From CAVXAE01 sp044225565 (lineage in GTDB: Bacteria; Pseudomonadota; Gammaproteobacteria; Steroidobacterales; Steroidobacteraceae), in the NCBI GenBank assembly GCA_044225565.1, contig JBGAIL010000193.1, positions 1-9,113 on the forward strand: 9,113 nt of DNA. The letters run 5' to 3'. The notes beneath the pieces were generated by a model, which saw only the letters and a program-made list of their open reading frames with translations, made no database searches and was not told the origin of the DNA. Every line of letters begins with the position of its first letter. Position 1 is the stretch's first letter. A program made the translations under genes and the position numbers. Shown in pieces: positions 1 to 6,299 of this stretch.

Positions 1-3000
1 CAGCGCCTCGCCGGCATCCCAGGTCTGCGCATATCCCGCCGGCAATTCCACTTGCGGTTCGAACGTCGCCCCCGGGAACACGGCATCGAAGAGCGGGCGC
101 CGCACCGCGGCGATCCAGAGGTGCCATGTGAGCCGCGCAGCGCGCTCGCCTCCACTCGCCGAGGACGACGCGCTGGCCGATGCGCCGTCCGGCGTGGGGG
201 CAACCACCGTAACCCGCACCACGCGCCGCTGCGATTCGAGCGAGCCGATGAGAGCCGGCCACGAAGGCACGGCGCGCACTTCCTGCTCCGTCAGATAAGT
301 GAGCCATTGCAGCGCCTCGTGCAGCTCGTCCGCCGTACCAGCATCCGGCCACGCTTCTTCGCGAACGCGCTTCACCGCCTCCGCGTCCAGCTTGCCGATG
401 TCGGCTGCTGTCTCCGGAGCCATCCACCTGCGGCTCATCACCGCCTGCGTGCGACGCTCTTCCAGCGGCGCATCGTCGAGGAACGCATAAGGTCGCGCGG
501 ACATCACCTCCAGCGCGAGCGGCGAAGGCTCCGTGAGGTCGCACGCCACGACGCGAATGTCCCCGGTATCCAGCCGCTCGAGCAGCGCCTCGAATCCGTC
601 GACGTCCATCGCGTCCTCGAGGCAGTCGCGGATGGTCTGCCGCACCAGCGGGTGGTCCGGAATCTCGAGCTCACCCGGCAGGTTCTCCGCGCAGGCCACC
701 TGGTCCGGGAACACGGAGGCCAGCAGATCCTCTGAATTCATGCGCGCGATCTGCGGCGGAACTTTCTTCCCGCCGCGGAAGCGTGGCAGCGCGAGCGCGA
801 TGGACGCATCCCAGCGCCAGCGCACCTCGAACATCGGCGCGGCACATAGCGCCTGGATGAGGATATGCCTTGCGGTGTTGGGATGCAGATACTTCGCCAC
901 GTCCGGCAGATCGAAGCTGTGCGCCGTGGTGAGCGAGAGCACCAGGTTGTCCTCGGTGGCCGCCGCCTGCAGCTCGAAATTGAACGTGCGGCAGAAGCGC
1001 TTGCGCAGCGCGAGGCCCCACGCGCGGTTGACGCGGCTTCCGAACGGCGTGTGGATCACCAACTGCATCCCGCCGGCTTCGTCGAAGAACCGCTCGAACA
1101 CCAGCGTGTCCTGCGTCGGCAGGCAGCCGAGTGCGGCGCGGCCCGCAGCGAGATAGTCCGCGATCTGCAGCGCCGCGGACTCGCCAAGGTCCAATTCGTC
1201 CATCAGCCAGCCAAGCAACCCGTCGCGTCCGCCTTCGTCGAGCAGCTCTTGCGCGCGCGCGCGCAGACGGGAGACGGAAACGGAAAGCTCGTCGCTCCGG
1301 CCCGGCGCCTCGCCGAGCCAGAACGGGATGGTGGGAGGCTGCCCGTGTGCATCTTCCACCCGCACCGTTCCGGCTTCGACGCGCAGGATGCGGTACGACG
1401 TGTTGCCGAGCTGGAAGATGTCGCCCTGCAGGCTCTCGATGGCGAAATCCTCGTTGAGCGTGCCGACCATGTGGCCTTCGGGCTCGAGCACCACGCGAAA
1501 GTCCGCCGTATCGGGAATGGTGCCGCCGGAGGTGAGCGCGGTGAGCCGGGTACCGCTGCGCGCGCGCACCACGCCATTCACCGCATCGTGATGCACCAGC
1601 GCGCCGTGGCGGCCGCGCCTCGTACTGAAGCCTTCGCCGAGCATGCGCACCAGCTCATCGAATTCCTTGCGATCGAAGTGACGGAAGGGATAAGCGCTGC
1701 GGAACAGCTCGAAGAGCTCGTCGACACGCCACTCACGACATGCCGCTTCCGCGGCGATCTGCTGCGTGGCGACGTCCAGCTGGCTTTGCGGAATCTCCAG
1801 CTGATCCAGCTCGCCGCGCCGCACGCAGTCCAGCAGCGCCGCGCATTCCACCAGCTCGTCGCGCGACAGCGGGAACAACCGGCCTTTCGAGATGCCGCCC
1901 ACCGCGTGCCCCGCACGGCCGACGCGCTGGAGAAATGCGTTGATGCTGCGCGGCGAGCCCAGCTGGCACACCAGGTCGACGTCGCCGATATCGATGCCGA
2001 GTTCCAGCGACGCGGTGGCCACGAGGAGCTTGAGCCTGCCCTCCTTCAACCGCTGCTCCGCGTCGAAGCGCAGCTCCTTCGCCATGCTGCCGTGATGTGC
2101 GGCGACGTGCTCTTCGCCCAGCCGTTCCGAAAGATGCCGTGCCGTGCGCTCCGCCGCGCGCCGCGTGTTCACGAACACGAGCGTGGTGCGGTGCTCCTTG
2201 CTCAGCTCAGCGAGCCGATCGTAGACCTGGGTCCACACGTCGCCCGACATCACGGCTTCGAGCGGCGCCGGCGGCAGCTCCAGCGCGAGATCGCGTCGCC
2301 GCACGTGGCCGCTGTCGACGATGACGCACTCCGCGGGCGCACCGGCATCGACGACCGCGCCGACATCAGCATCGGCGCCGGAAGTTGCCGCCGCACCAGC
2401 CATGCCCGCGTCGCCTGCAACGTCCGTCGCCGAAGGGGCGAACAAACTCGCCTGTGGCGATGCCTCATCGGCCACTGGGGTATCGACGGCCCTCCGCAGG
2501 GCAGCGCGCGCCGCAGGCACTCCCGTGAGGAACCGCGCGACCTCCTCGATCGGTTTTTGAGTTGCCGACAGGCCCACGCGCGCGAGCGGCTTCCCGACCA
2601 GCGCCTCCAGCCGTTCGAGCGACAACGCCAGATGCGCGCCGCGCTTGTTGCCCGCGAGCGCATGAATCTCGTCCACGATCACCGTTCGCGTCGTCGACAG
2701 CACGCTGCGACCCGATTCGGCGCCGAGCAGGATGTAGAGCGACTCCGGCGTCGTCACGAGAATGTGCGGCGGATGGCGTCGCATGCTCGCTCTCTCCGTC
2801 TGCGGTGTGTCGCCCGTGCGCACGAACGTGTGGATCGGCACCTCCGGCAGCCCCATCGCGCTCAGCTCCGCGGAGATCCCAGCGAGCGGCGCCTCGAGAT
2901 TGCGATTGATGTCGTTGGACAGCGCCTTGAGCGGGGACACGTAGACGATGCGCGTCTCTTCGGCGAGGCGGCCTTCGATGCCGTCCCGCACCAGCCCATC

Positions 3001-3174
3001 GATCGCCGCGAGGAAAGCCGCGAATGTCTTGCCCGAGCCCGTGGGCGCAGCGATGAGCACGTGACGCCCCTGCTGGATCGCCGGCCATGCCTGCGACTGC
3101 GCAGGCGTGGGAGCCGGGAACGCGCGCGCAAACCACGCAGCCACCGCGGGGTGAAAGGAATCGAGGGGGGTCAT
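1..3174 (-). CDS. lhr: Lhr-family ATP-dependent DEAD/DEAH helicase (C-terminus beyond left edge)
   Basis: Large helicase-related protein: an SF2 3'-5' ATP-dependent nucleic-acid translocase linked to DNA repair. The minus frame is stop-free from ATG 3174 to base 1 (1058 codons) and continues outside. Motif I PTGSGKT is at residues 44-50 (Lys49), motif II DEIH at 168-171, motif III SAT at 203-205, motif V SLELGID at 389-395 and motif VI QRVGRAGH at 416-423. From about 430 to 830 there is a winged-helix/DEAD-associated region, including HTPFGSRVNRAWGLALRKR near 708-726. An Ala/Asp/Gly-rich stretch at about 230-281 separates the two RecA domains, and a Ser-rich linker lies near residue 1030. E. 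coli Lhr is about 1538 residues, so a C-terminal extension probably follows. ATG 3174 is the first possible start, because an in-frame TAG lies at 3196-3198. Its GGAG is only one base from the ATG, a poor ribosome site. No frameshift is visible. Lhr family is secure; the exact subfamily is less so. Confidence 0.93.
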   Translation of the reverse strand, partial: MTPLDSFHPAVAAWFARAFPAPTPAQSQAWPAIQQGRHVLIAAPTGSGKTFAAFLAAIDGLVRDGIEGRLAEETRIVYVSPLKALSNDINRNLEAPLAGISAELSAMGLPEVPIHTFVRTGDTPQTERASMRRHPPHILVTTPESLYILLGAESGRSVLSTTRTVIVDEIHALAGNKRGAHLALSLERLEALVGKPLARVGLSATQKPIEEVARFLTGVPAARAALRRAVDTPVADEASPQASLFAPSATDVAGDAGMAGAAATSGADADVGAVVDAGAPAECVIVDSGHVRRRDLALELPPAPLEAVMSGDVWTQVYDRLAELSKEHRTTLVFVNTRRAAERTARHLSERLGEEHVAAHHGSMAKELRFDAEQRLKEGRLKLLVATASLELGIDIGDVDLVCQLGSPRSINAFLQRVGRAGHAVGGISKGRLFPLSRDELVECAALLDCVRRGELDQLEIPQSQLDVATQQIAAEAACREWRVDELFELFRSAYPFRHFDRKEFDELVRMLGEGFSTRRGRHGALVHHDAVNGVVRARSGTRLTALTSGGTIPDTADFRVVLEPEGHMVGTLNEDFAIESLQGDIFQLGNTSYRILRVEAGTVRVEDAHGQPPTIPFWLGEAPGRSDELSVSVSRLRARAQELLDEGGRDGLLGWLMDELDLGESAALQIADYLAAGRAALGCLPTQDTLVFERFFDEAGGMQLVIHTPFGSRVNRAWGLALRKRFCRTFNFELQAAATEDNLVLSLTTAHSFDLPDVAKYLHPNTARHILIQALCAAPMFEVRWRWDASIALALPRFRGGKKVPPQIARMNSEDLLASVFPDQVACAENLPGELEIPDHPLVRQTIRDCLEDAMDVDGFEALLERLDTGDIRVVACDLTEPSPLALEVMSARPYAFLDDAPLEERRTQAVMSRRWMAPETAADIGKLDAEAVKRVREEAWPDAGTADELHEALQWLTYLTEQEVRAVPSWPALIGSLESQRRVVRVTVVAPTPDGASASASSSASGGERAARLTWHLWIAAVRRPLFDAVFPGATFEPQVELPAGYAQTWDAGEAL

Positions 3175-3179
3175 GCTCC

Positions 3180-3195
3180 AAGGATAGCCGAAATG
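3180..3195 (+). promoter_or_regulatory. Shine-Dalgarno and ATG, probable original cheR start
   Basis: AAGGA at 3180-3184 is followed by 8 bases and ATG at 3193, an ideal plus-strand ribosome site. This ATG is in the same frame as the downstream CheR body, but the frame as written stops at TGA 3388-3390. It reaches the CheR coding frames only if single-base insertions are removed. The site sits in the 18 bp between the start codons of lhr and this gene, so each gene's promoter must lie inside the other's coding sequence. Seen: the motif and spacing. Inferred: that it starts cheR. Confidence 0.5.
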
Positions 3196-3486
3196 CTACC
3201 CTTCGCCGCTCCCCGGCCGACTTCTCACGAGCGCGACCATCATCGAGCCCGCCGCACACTCCGCGACCCGCCCGCCGGCCGGGCTCGCGCCCATCGCCGC
3301 CATCCTCGAGGCGCTGGAACTGCGTGCGGGCGTGGACTTTTCCGGCTACCGCCCCCGCCACCGTCGAGCGCCGCATCCGCAGCCGCATGATGTCGCTCGG
3401 CCTCACGAGCTTCATGGACTATCTGGCACTGCTGCGCTCGTGCCAAAAGCGAACCGCTGCGGCTCATCGAGCGCATCACCATCAAG
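3193..3486 (+). pseudogene. cheR: cheR N-terminal domain, split over three frames
   Basis: This stretch encodes the N-terminal helical domain of CheR, but in pieces. From about 3239 one frame gives IIEPAAHS, then ILEALELRAGVDFSGYRP. The next frame continues ATVERRIRSRMMSLG and FMDYLALLRSC. The third frame gives EPLRLIERITIKVSRFYRH and joins the intact body. Each step moves the frame by one base. Removing one C from the C5 run at 3352-3356 and one A from the A4 run at 3445-3448 joins the three pieces with no residue loss. A third insertion, for example in C4 at 3211-3214, would link ATG 3193 to the first piece; that one is conjecture. The repaired protein from 3193 would be 303 residues, close to ordinary CheR (about 270-290). 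Either real mutation or homopolymer sequencing error could produce this. Confidence 0.75.
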
Positions 3487-4107
3487 GTGAGCCGCTTCTA
3501 CCGGCATGCCCCCGCTTTCGACTGCCTGCGGGAGCGAGTGCTGCCACAGCTCGCGAGGCAGCGCGGCGGCGCGCCGGTGCGCATCTGGAGCCTCGGAGCC
3601 GGCGCAGGCGAGGAGGCTTATACGCTCGCGATGCTGCTCGACGAAGCCGGCGTGCCGGGCACGGTCGAGGCGTGCGACGTCGATCCGGCCGCCTGCGACA
3701 TCGCGCGCGTCGGCATCTATCCATCGAGCGCACTCGTGGAACTGCCGCCCGAGCTCGCGGAGAAGTATCTCGAGCCTGCCGGTACCCTGCGCCACCCGCG
3801 CTTCCAGGTGGGGCATACGCTACGCCCCCGCGTGCGCTTCTCGGTCTACGACGCCACGCGCCCCGGCCCGCCGCCGGGCGAAGGGTGCTTCGACCTCATC
3901 GCCTGCCGCAACCTGCTCATCTATCTGCAGCTCGCTGCCCAGGAACAGGTGCTCCGGCACCTGCGCAACGCGCTCGCCGATGAAGGCTTCCTCTGTCTCG
4001 GGGAAGCCGAATGGCCCACGCCCGATGTCCTCGGGACGCTCGAGCCGCTTCCGCATCGCACGCGCGTGTTCCAGGCGCGAGCGCCGATCCACCGGGCACG
4101 GCAATGA
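3487..4107 (+). CDS. cheR: CheR-type protein-glutamate methyltransferase, SAM-binding domain
   Basis: CheR enzymes transfer a methyl group from S-adenosylmethionine to glutamate side chains of chemoreceptors or related signalling proteins in the cytoplasm. This open frame is the catalytic domain. It has the SAM motif IWSLGAGAGEEAYTLA (3583-3630), the second-strand acidic motif ACDVDPAACDIARVGIYP, and the family block FDLIACRNLLIYL, followed by QVLRHLRNALADEGFLCLGEAE. Translation could begin at GTG 3487, giving 206 residues that lack the N-terminal domain which contacts the substrate helix. That GTG lies inside the conserved ITIKVSRFYRH block, so it is not the natural start. The stop overlaps the start of the kinase gene (ATGA, 4104-4107), showing an operon. 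No CheB, CheW or receptor gene is nearby, so a role outside flagellar chemotaxis is likely. Family assignment is secure; activity as read is doubtful. Confidence 0.88.
   Translation: MSRFYRHAPAFDCLRERVLPQLARQRGGAPVRIWSLGAGAGEEAYTLAMLLDEAGVPGTVEACDVDPAACDIARVGIYPSSALVELPPELAEKYLEPAGTLRHPRFQVGHTLRPRVRFSVYDATRPGPPPGEGCFDLIACRNLLIYLQLAAQEQVLRHLRNALADEGFLCLGEAEWPTPDVLGTLEPLPHRTRVFQARAPIHRARQ
4104..4107 (+). other. ATGA stop/start overlap of cheR and kinase
   Basis: The kinase ATG (4104-4106) overlaps the CheR TGA (4105-4107) by two bases. This is the classic arrangement for translational coupling, and it supports one transcript and matched expression. It also fixes the kinase start: upstream in-frame codons back to 4011 only overlap the conserved end of CheR. 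Confidence 0.85.
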
Positions 4108-5672
4108 CGCGCTTTCCGAAATACAGCGTGGGCCAGCAGCTCGGCATCGGCTTCGGGCTCATGTTCCTGCTGCTCGCCCTGCTCGGCTCCGCCGTCTACA
4201 TCTGGCAGTCGCAGAGCGCGGGCGCGCAGCGGGAGTTCCTCGAGCGCATCGCTCCGCTCGCGGAGCGGTCGGACCAGCTCGAGCGCGCGCTGCTGCGCCT
4301 GGCGATCGCCGGCCGCAACTACCTGCTGCATCCCGTGCAGAGCCGCATGAACCAGTTCGAGGAAGCGCGCGCCGAAGTCGAAAGCAGCCTGGACCGCCTC
4401 GAGCAGCTCCCGAAGGAAGCCGACAGCGAAGCGATCGCACGGCAGATCGCCAGGGATCTGCGTCCGTACATGCTCGAAGCGAACCGGGTGGTCAGACAGC
4501 ATCTGCAGTCCCCTCTCCAGCCTGCAGAAGAGGCACGGCTCTCGGAGCTGCGTGAGCGAACGACCGAGCTGGTGAGGCGGCTGGCGGACCTGCAGCGGGG
4601 CAAGATGGCCACCGCCATCTCCACGATGCAGACCTCCCGCGATCGCGTCTCGGACGGCATCGCCGCCGCCATCATCATCGGTGGCCTGCTGTGCATGGCC
4701 ATCGCCTGGGTGACGGCGCAGTCGGTGCGCCGACCGGTGAACGAGCTGGTGGCCATCGCCGGATCGCTCGAAGCCGGCGACTGGAAGCCCGCGTTGCAGC
4801 TCGTGCCCGAGACGCGCCTGGCCGCTTCCGGCAACGCCGAAGCGGGCGAGCTTCGGCAGCTCGCGCGTGCCATAGGCGCTGCGGCCGCCTCTCTCGAGCA
4901 GCGCGAGCACCAGCTCCAGGCGCAGAACCAGGAGCTGCAGGCGCAGAACGAGGAGATCCAGTCCCAGGCGGAAGAGCTGCAGGCCCAGCACGAGGAGATC
5001 CAGGCGCAGAACGAGCAGCTCAAGCGGCAGGCCGAGGCGCTCGGCGAGGCCGACCAGCGCAAGACCCGCTTCCTCGGCGTGCTGGCGCACGAGCTGCGCA
5101 ATCCGATGGCGCCCATCAGCAACAGCCTGGCGCTGCTCAAGCGTTCCCCTCCCGGCAGCGAGCATGCGCTGCGCGCGCAGGCCATGATCGAGCGCCAGGC
5201 GAAGCATCTCGTCCGTCTCATCGACGATCTGCTCGACGTCACGCGCATCTCGCAAGGGAAGATCCGGCTGCAGCGCGAAGAACTCGACCTCGAGGAAATC
5301 GTGCGCGCCTGCATGGAGGACCAGCACGCGACGCTCGAGTCCGGCGAGCGCAGCTTCAGCTTCATCGCCCCCGAAGCCCCGGCGCGGATGAATGGCGACC
5401 GCACGCGGCTGTCCCAGATCGTCGGCAACCTGCTCAGCAATGCCGTGAAATTCACGGATCGCGGCGGGCGCATCACGCTGGAGCTGCGTGTGGAGAGTGG
5501 CGAGGCGCTGCTGCGTGTCCGTGACGACGGCATCGGGCTCGAGCCCGAGCTCGTGCCGCAATTGTTCCAGCCGTTCACGCAGGGTGCGACGAGCCTCGAC
5601 CGCGCGCACAGCGGCCTCGGGCTGGGACTCTCCCTGGTCCAGTCGTTGGCGGAGCTGCACGGGGAACCGTGA
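4104..5672 (+). CDS. Membrane sensor histidine kinase, C-terminus cut by frameshift
   Basis: Inner-membrane two-component kinase, 522 residues as read. Order: TM1 about 13-34; periplasmic helical sensor about 35-184, resembling four-helix-bundle sensors; TM2 about 186-205; HAMP about 206-258; a heptad coiled coil at 270-311; HisKA with H-box LAHELRNP (phospho-acceptor His329); N-box GNLLSNAVKF (Asn446); G1 DDGIGL (from Asp475); F-box LFQPF; G2 GLGLGL (504-509). The frame ends at TGA 5670 just after SLAELHGEP. Family members continue with a final strand, and that ending is present 3' in shifted frames, up to TAA 5734-5736. The full protein would be about 544 residues. Loss of the last ATP-domain strand may impair folding. 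Coupling to cheR and the convergent receiver gene suggest partners; the signal sensed is unknown. Kinase identity is secure. Confidence 0.93.
   Translation: MTRFPKYSVGQQLGIGFGLMFLLLALLGSAVYIWQSQSAGAQREFLERIAPLAERSDQLERALLRLAIAGRNYLLHPVQSRMNQFEEARAEVESSLDRLEQLPKEADSEAIARQIARDLRPYMLEANRVVRQHLQSPLQPAEEARLSELRERTTELVRRLADLQRGKMATAISTMQTSRDRVSDGIAAAIIIGGLLCMAIAWVTAQSVRRPVNELVAIAGSLEAGDWKPALQLVPETRLAASGNAEAGELRQLARAIGAAAASLEQREHQLQAQNQELQAQNEEIQSQAEELQAQHEEIQAQNEQLKRQAEALGEADQRKTRFLGVLAHELRNPMAPISNSLALLKRSPPGSEHALRAQAMIERQAKHLVRLIDDLLDVTRISQGKIRLQREELDLEEIVRACMEDQHATLESGERSFSFIAPEAPARMNGDRTRLSQIVGNLLSNAVKFTDRGGRITLELRVESGEALLRVRDDGIGLEPELVPQLFQPFTQGATSLDRAHSGLGLGLSLVQSLAELHGEP
4911..5036 (+). repeat. 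Six tandem 21-bp (heptad) repeats encoding a coiled coil
   Basis: Six consecutive seven-residue units in the kinase read QLQAQNQ, ELQAQNE, EIQSQAE, ELQAQHE, EIQAQNE and QLKRQAE (residues 270-311). The DNA repeat is degenerate, with variants of CAGGCGCAGAACGAGGAG. The unit has Leu/Ile/Leu at a fixed position and is otherwise Gln/Glu/Asn. This predicts a continuous signalling helix between HAMP and HisKA. Similar Gln/Glu/Asn-rich helices link modules in CheB-CheR-PAS-kinase proteins, which fits the adjacent cheR. Whole-unit gain or loss would preserve the frame. Confidence 0.85.
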
Positions 5673-5736
5673 GCGCGCACAGTGACGGGCCGGGCCTCGG
5701 GTCCAATTCGTGGTGCGGCTGCCGATCCTCGCGTAA
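5661..5736 (+). pseudogene. Displaced C-terminal tail of the histidine kinase
   Basis: Past the premature stop, the missing kinase ending can be read in two further frames. Adding one base to the G4 run at 5661-5664 gives GTVSAHSDGPGLGS. Adding one base between TCC (5702-5704) and TTC (5707-5709) gives FVVRLPILA and TAA at 5734-5736. The join would be GS-x-FVVRLP, the standard end of HATPase domains; a lost G would make the missing residue Glu. The good match after both corrections shows the ancestral gene ended at 5736. Whether the deletions are biological or technical cannot be told from the sequence. Confidence 0.75.
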
Positions 5737-5747
5737 GCATTTCAATG

Positions 5748-5788
5748 GCGGCGCCGCGATTGCCCACCGCCGGCGCGGCCGGCCGCGC
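5748..5788. other. GC palindromes between convergent kinase and regulator genes
   Basis: The gap between the restored kinase stop (5736) and the receiver stop (5798) holds two perfect palindromes: GCGGCGCCGC at 5748-5757 and the 16-base GCGCGGCCGGCCGCGC at 5773-5788. Position between converging genes suggests a transcription stop or a strong pause for both strands. Neither is followed by a T run, so neither is a typical Rho-independent terminator. With such GC content the short one may be chance; the 16-base one is less easily dismissed. Confidence 0.4.
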
Positions 5789-5797
5789 ATATGTCAT

Positions 5798-6184
5798 CTA
5801 GCGCGAGCGGATGCGACTGAGCACTTCCTGCAGGGTCTCGGCGGCGGCGGGTTTCAGCACGTGATAGTCGATGCTCGCCTCGTGCGAGAGGCGGCGGTTC
5901 ATGTCGTCGCCCCAGGCGGTGAGCGCCACGATGGTGGTCGAAGTGCCCTGGGGCATCAGGCGGATGCGCGCGGCCGCCTCGAATCCGCTCATTTCGGGCA
6001 TGCCGAGGTCCATCAGCACCACGCGGGGATGCATCTCGTTGAACAGCTGGAGGGCCTGACGGCCGCTGTAGGCCGCGCGCGTCTCGTAACCCATGAGTGA
6101 AAGCAAGGTCGCCACGGTGTCCGCCGCGTCCTTTTGGTCATCCACTACCAGTACCGTCATGCGCTTTTCCGATTCCCCGGCCAC
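5798..6184 (-). CDS. Single-domain response regulator (receiver only)
   Basis: Stand-alone receiver of 128 residues without an output domain. It carries the acidic pair Asp15-Asp16, the phosphorylation site Asp59 in VLMDLGMPEMSG, the switch Thr89 in ALTAW and the conserved Lys111 in LKP. Such proteins relay phosphate or act by binding partners. The gene converges on the kinase, with about 60 bp between the restored kinase stop and this stop. This makes a partnership likely but unproven. The start shown is GTG 6184, with a GGGAGA just upstream. ATG 6160 begins right at the conserved MTVLVVDD and has GGAA seven or so bases before it, so a 120-residue product is equally credible. It is transcribed divergently from yebC, out of the region with the 6231-6253 palindrome. 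No defect is seen. Confidence 0.92.
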   Translation of the reverse strand: MAGESEKRMTVLVVDDQKDAADTVATLLSLMGYETRAAYSGRQALQLFNEMHPRVVLMDLGMPEMSGFEAAARIRLMPQGTSTTIVALTAWGDDMNRRLSHEASIDYHVLKPAAAETLQEVLSRIRSR

Positions 6185-6230
6185 TCTCTCTCCCGCCGCG
6201 CTCGCCGGCGCGGAAACCTTTGCAACTCGC

Positions 6231-6253
6231 GTGCCAGCCTGTCAGGCTTGCAC
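6231..6253. promoter_or_regulatory. 23-bp inverted repeat, possible operator
   Basis: The arms GTGCCAGCCTG and CAGGCTTGCAC flank a single central T and match at 10 of 11 positions; the one mismatch is the fifth base from each end. It lies in the 115-bp gap between the divergent receiver gene and yebC, about 47 bp before the yebC ATG. A dimeric regulator site serving one or both promoters is plausible. Read as RNA it could fold as a stem with loop TGTCA, but no T run follows on either strand, so it is not a terminator. A weak promoter-like pair, TTGCAC (6248-6253) and GATCAT (6270-6275), overlaps it. I do not recognise the binding protein. Confidence 0.5.
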
Positions 6254-6299
6254 GCCCTCCCGGTTGCGGGATCATTGAAAAAAATTCACGGACTGGCCC

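Noticed and set aside
865..3390. 841-codon plus-strand open frame
   Set aside because: It lies antisense to the helicase, is rich in Arg/Ala/His and has no recognisable motif. It is a shadow frame typical of GC-rich DNA.
3352..3448. Programmed frameshifting in cheR
   Set aside because: Two successive shifts at plain C and A runs, without slippery heptamers or a fitting downstream structure, are better explained by mutation or sequencing error.
4911..5036. CRISPR-like or satellite repeat
   Set aside because: Units are contiguous, in frame and coding for a coiled coil, with no spacers.
3921..5660. 579-codon minus-strand frame with leucine-rich repeats
   Set aside because: The leucine repeats are the reverse complement of the Gln/Glu heptads in the kinase. 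The kinase frame has real domains; this one does not.
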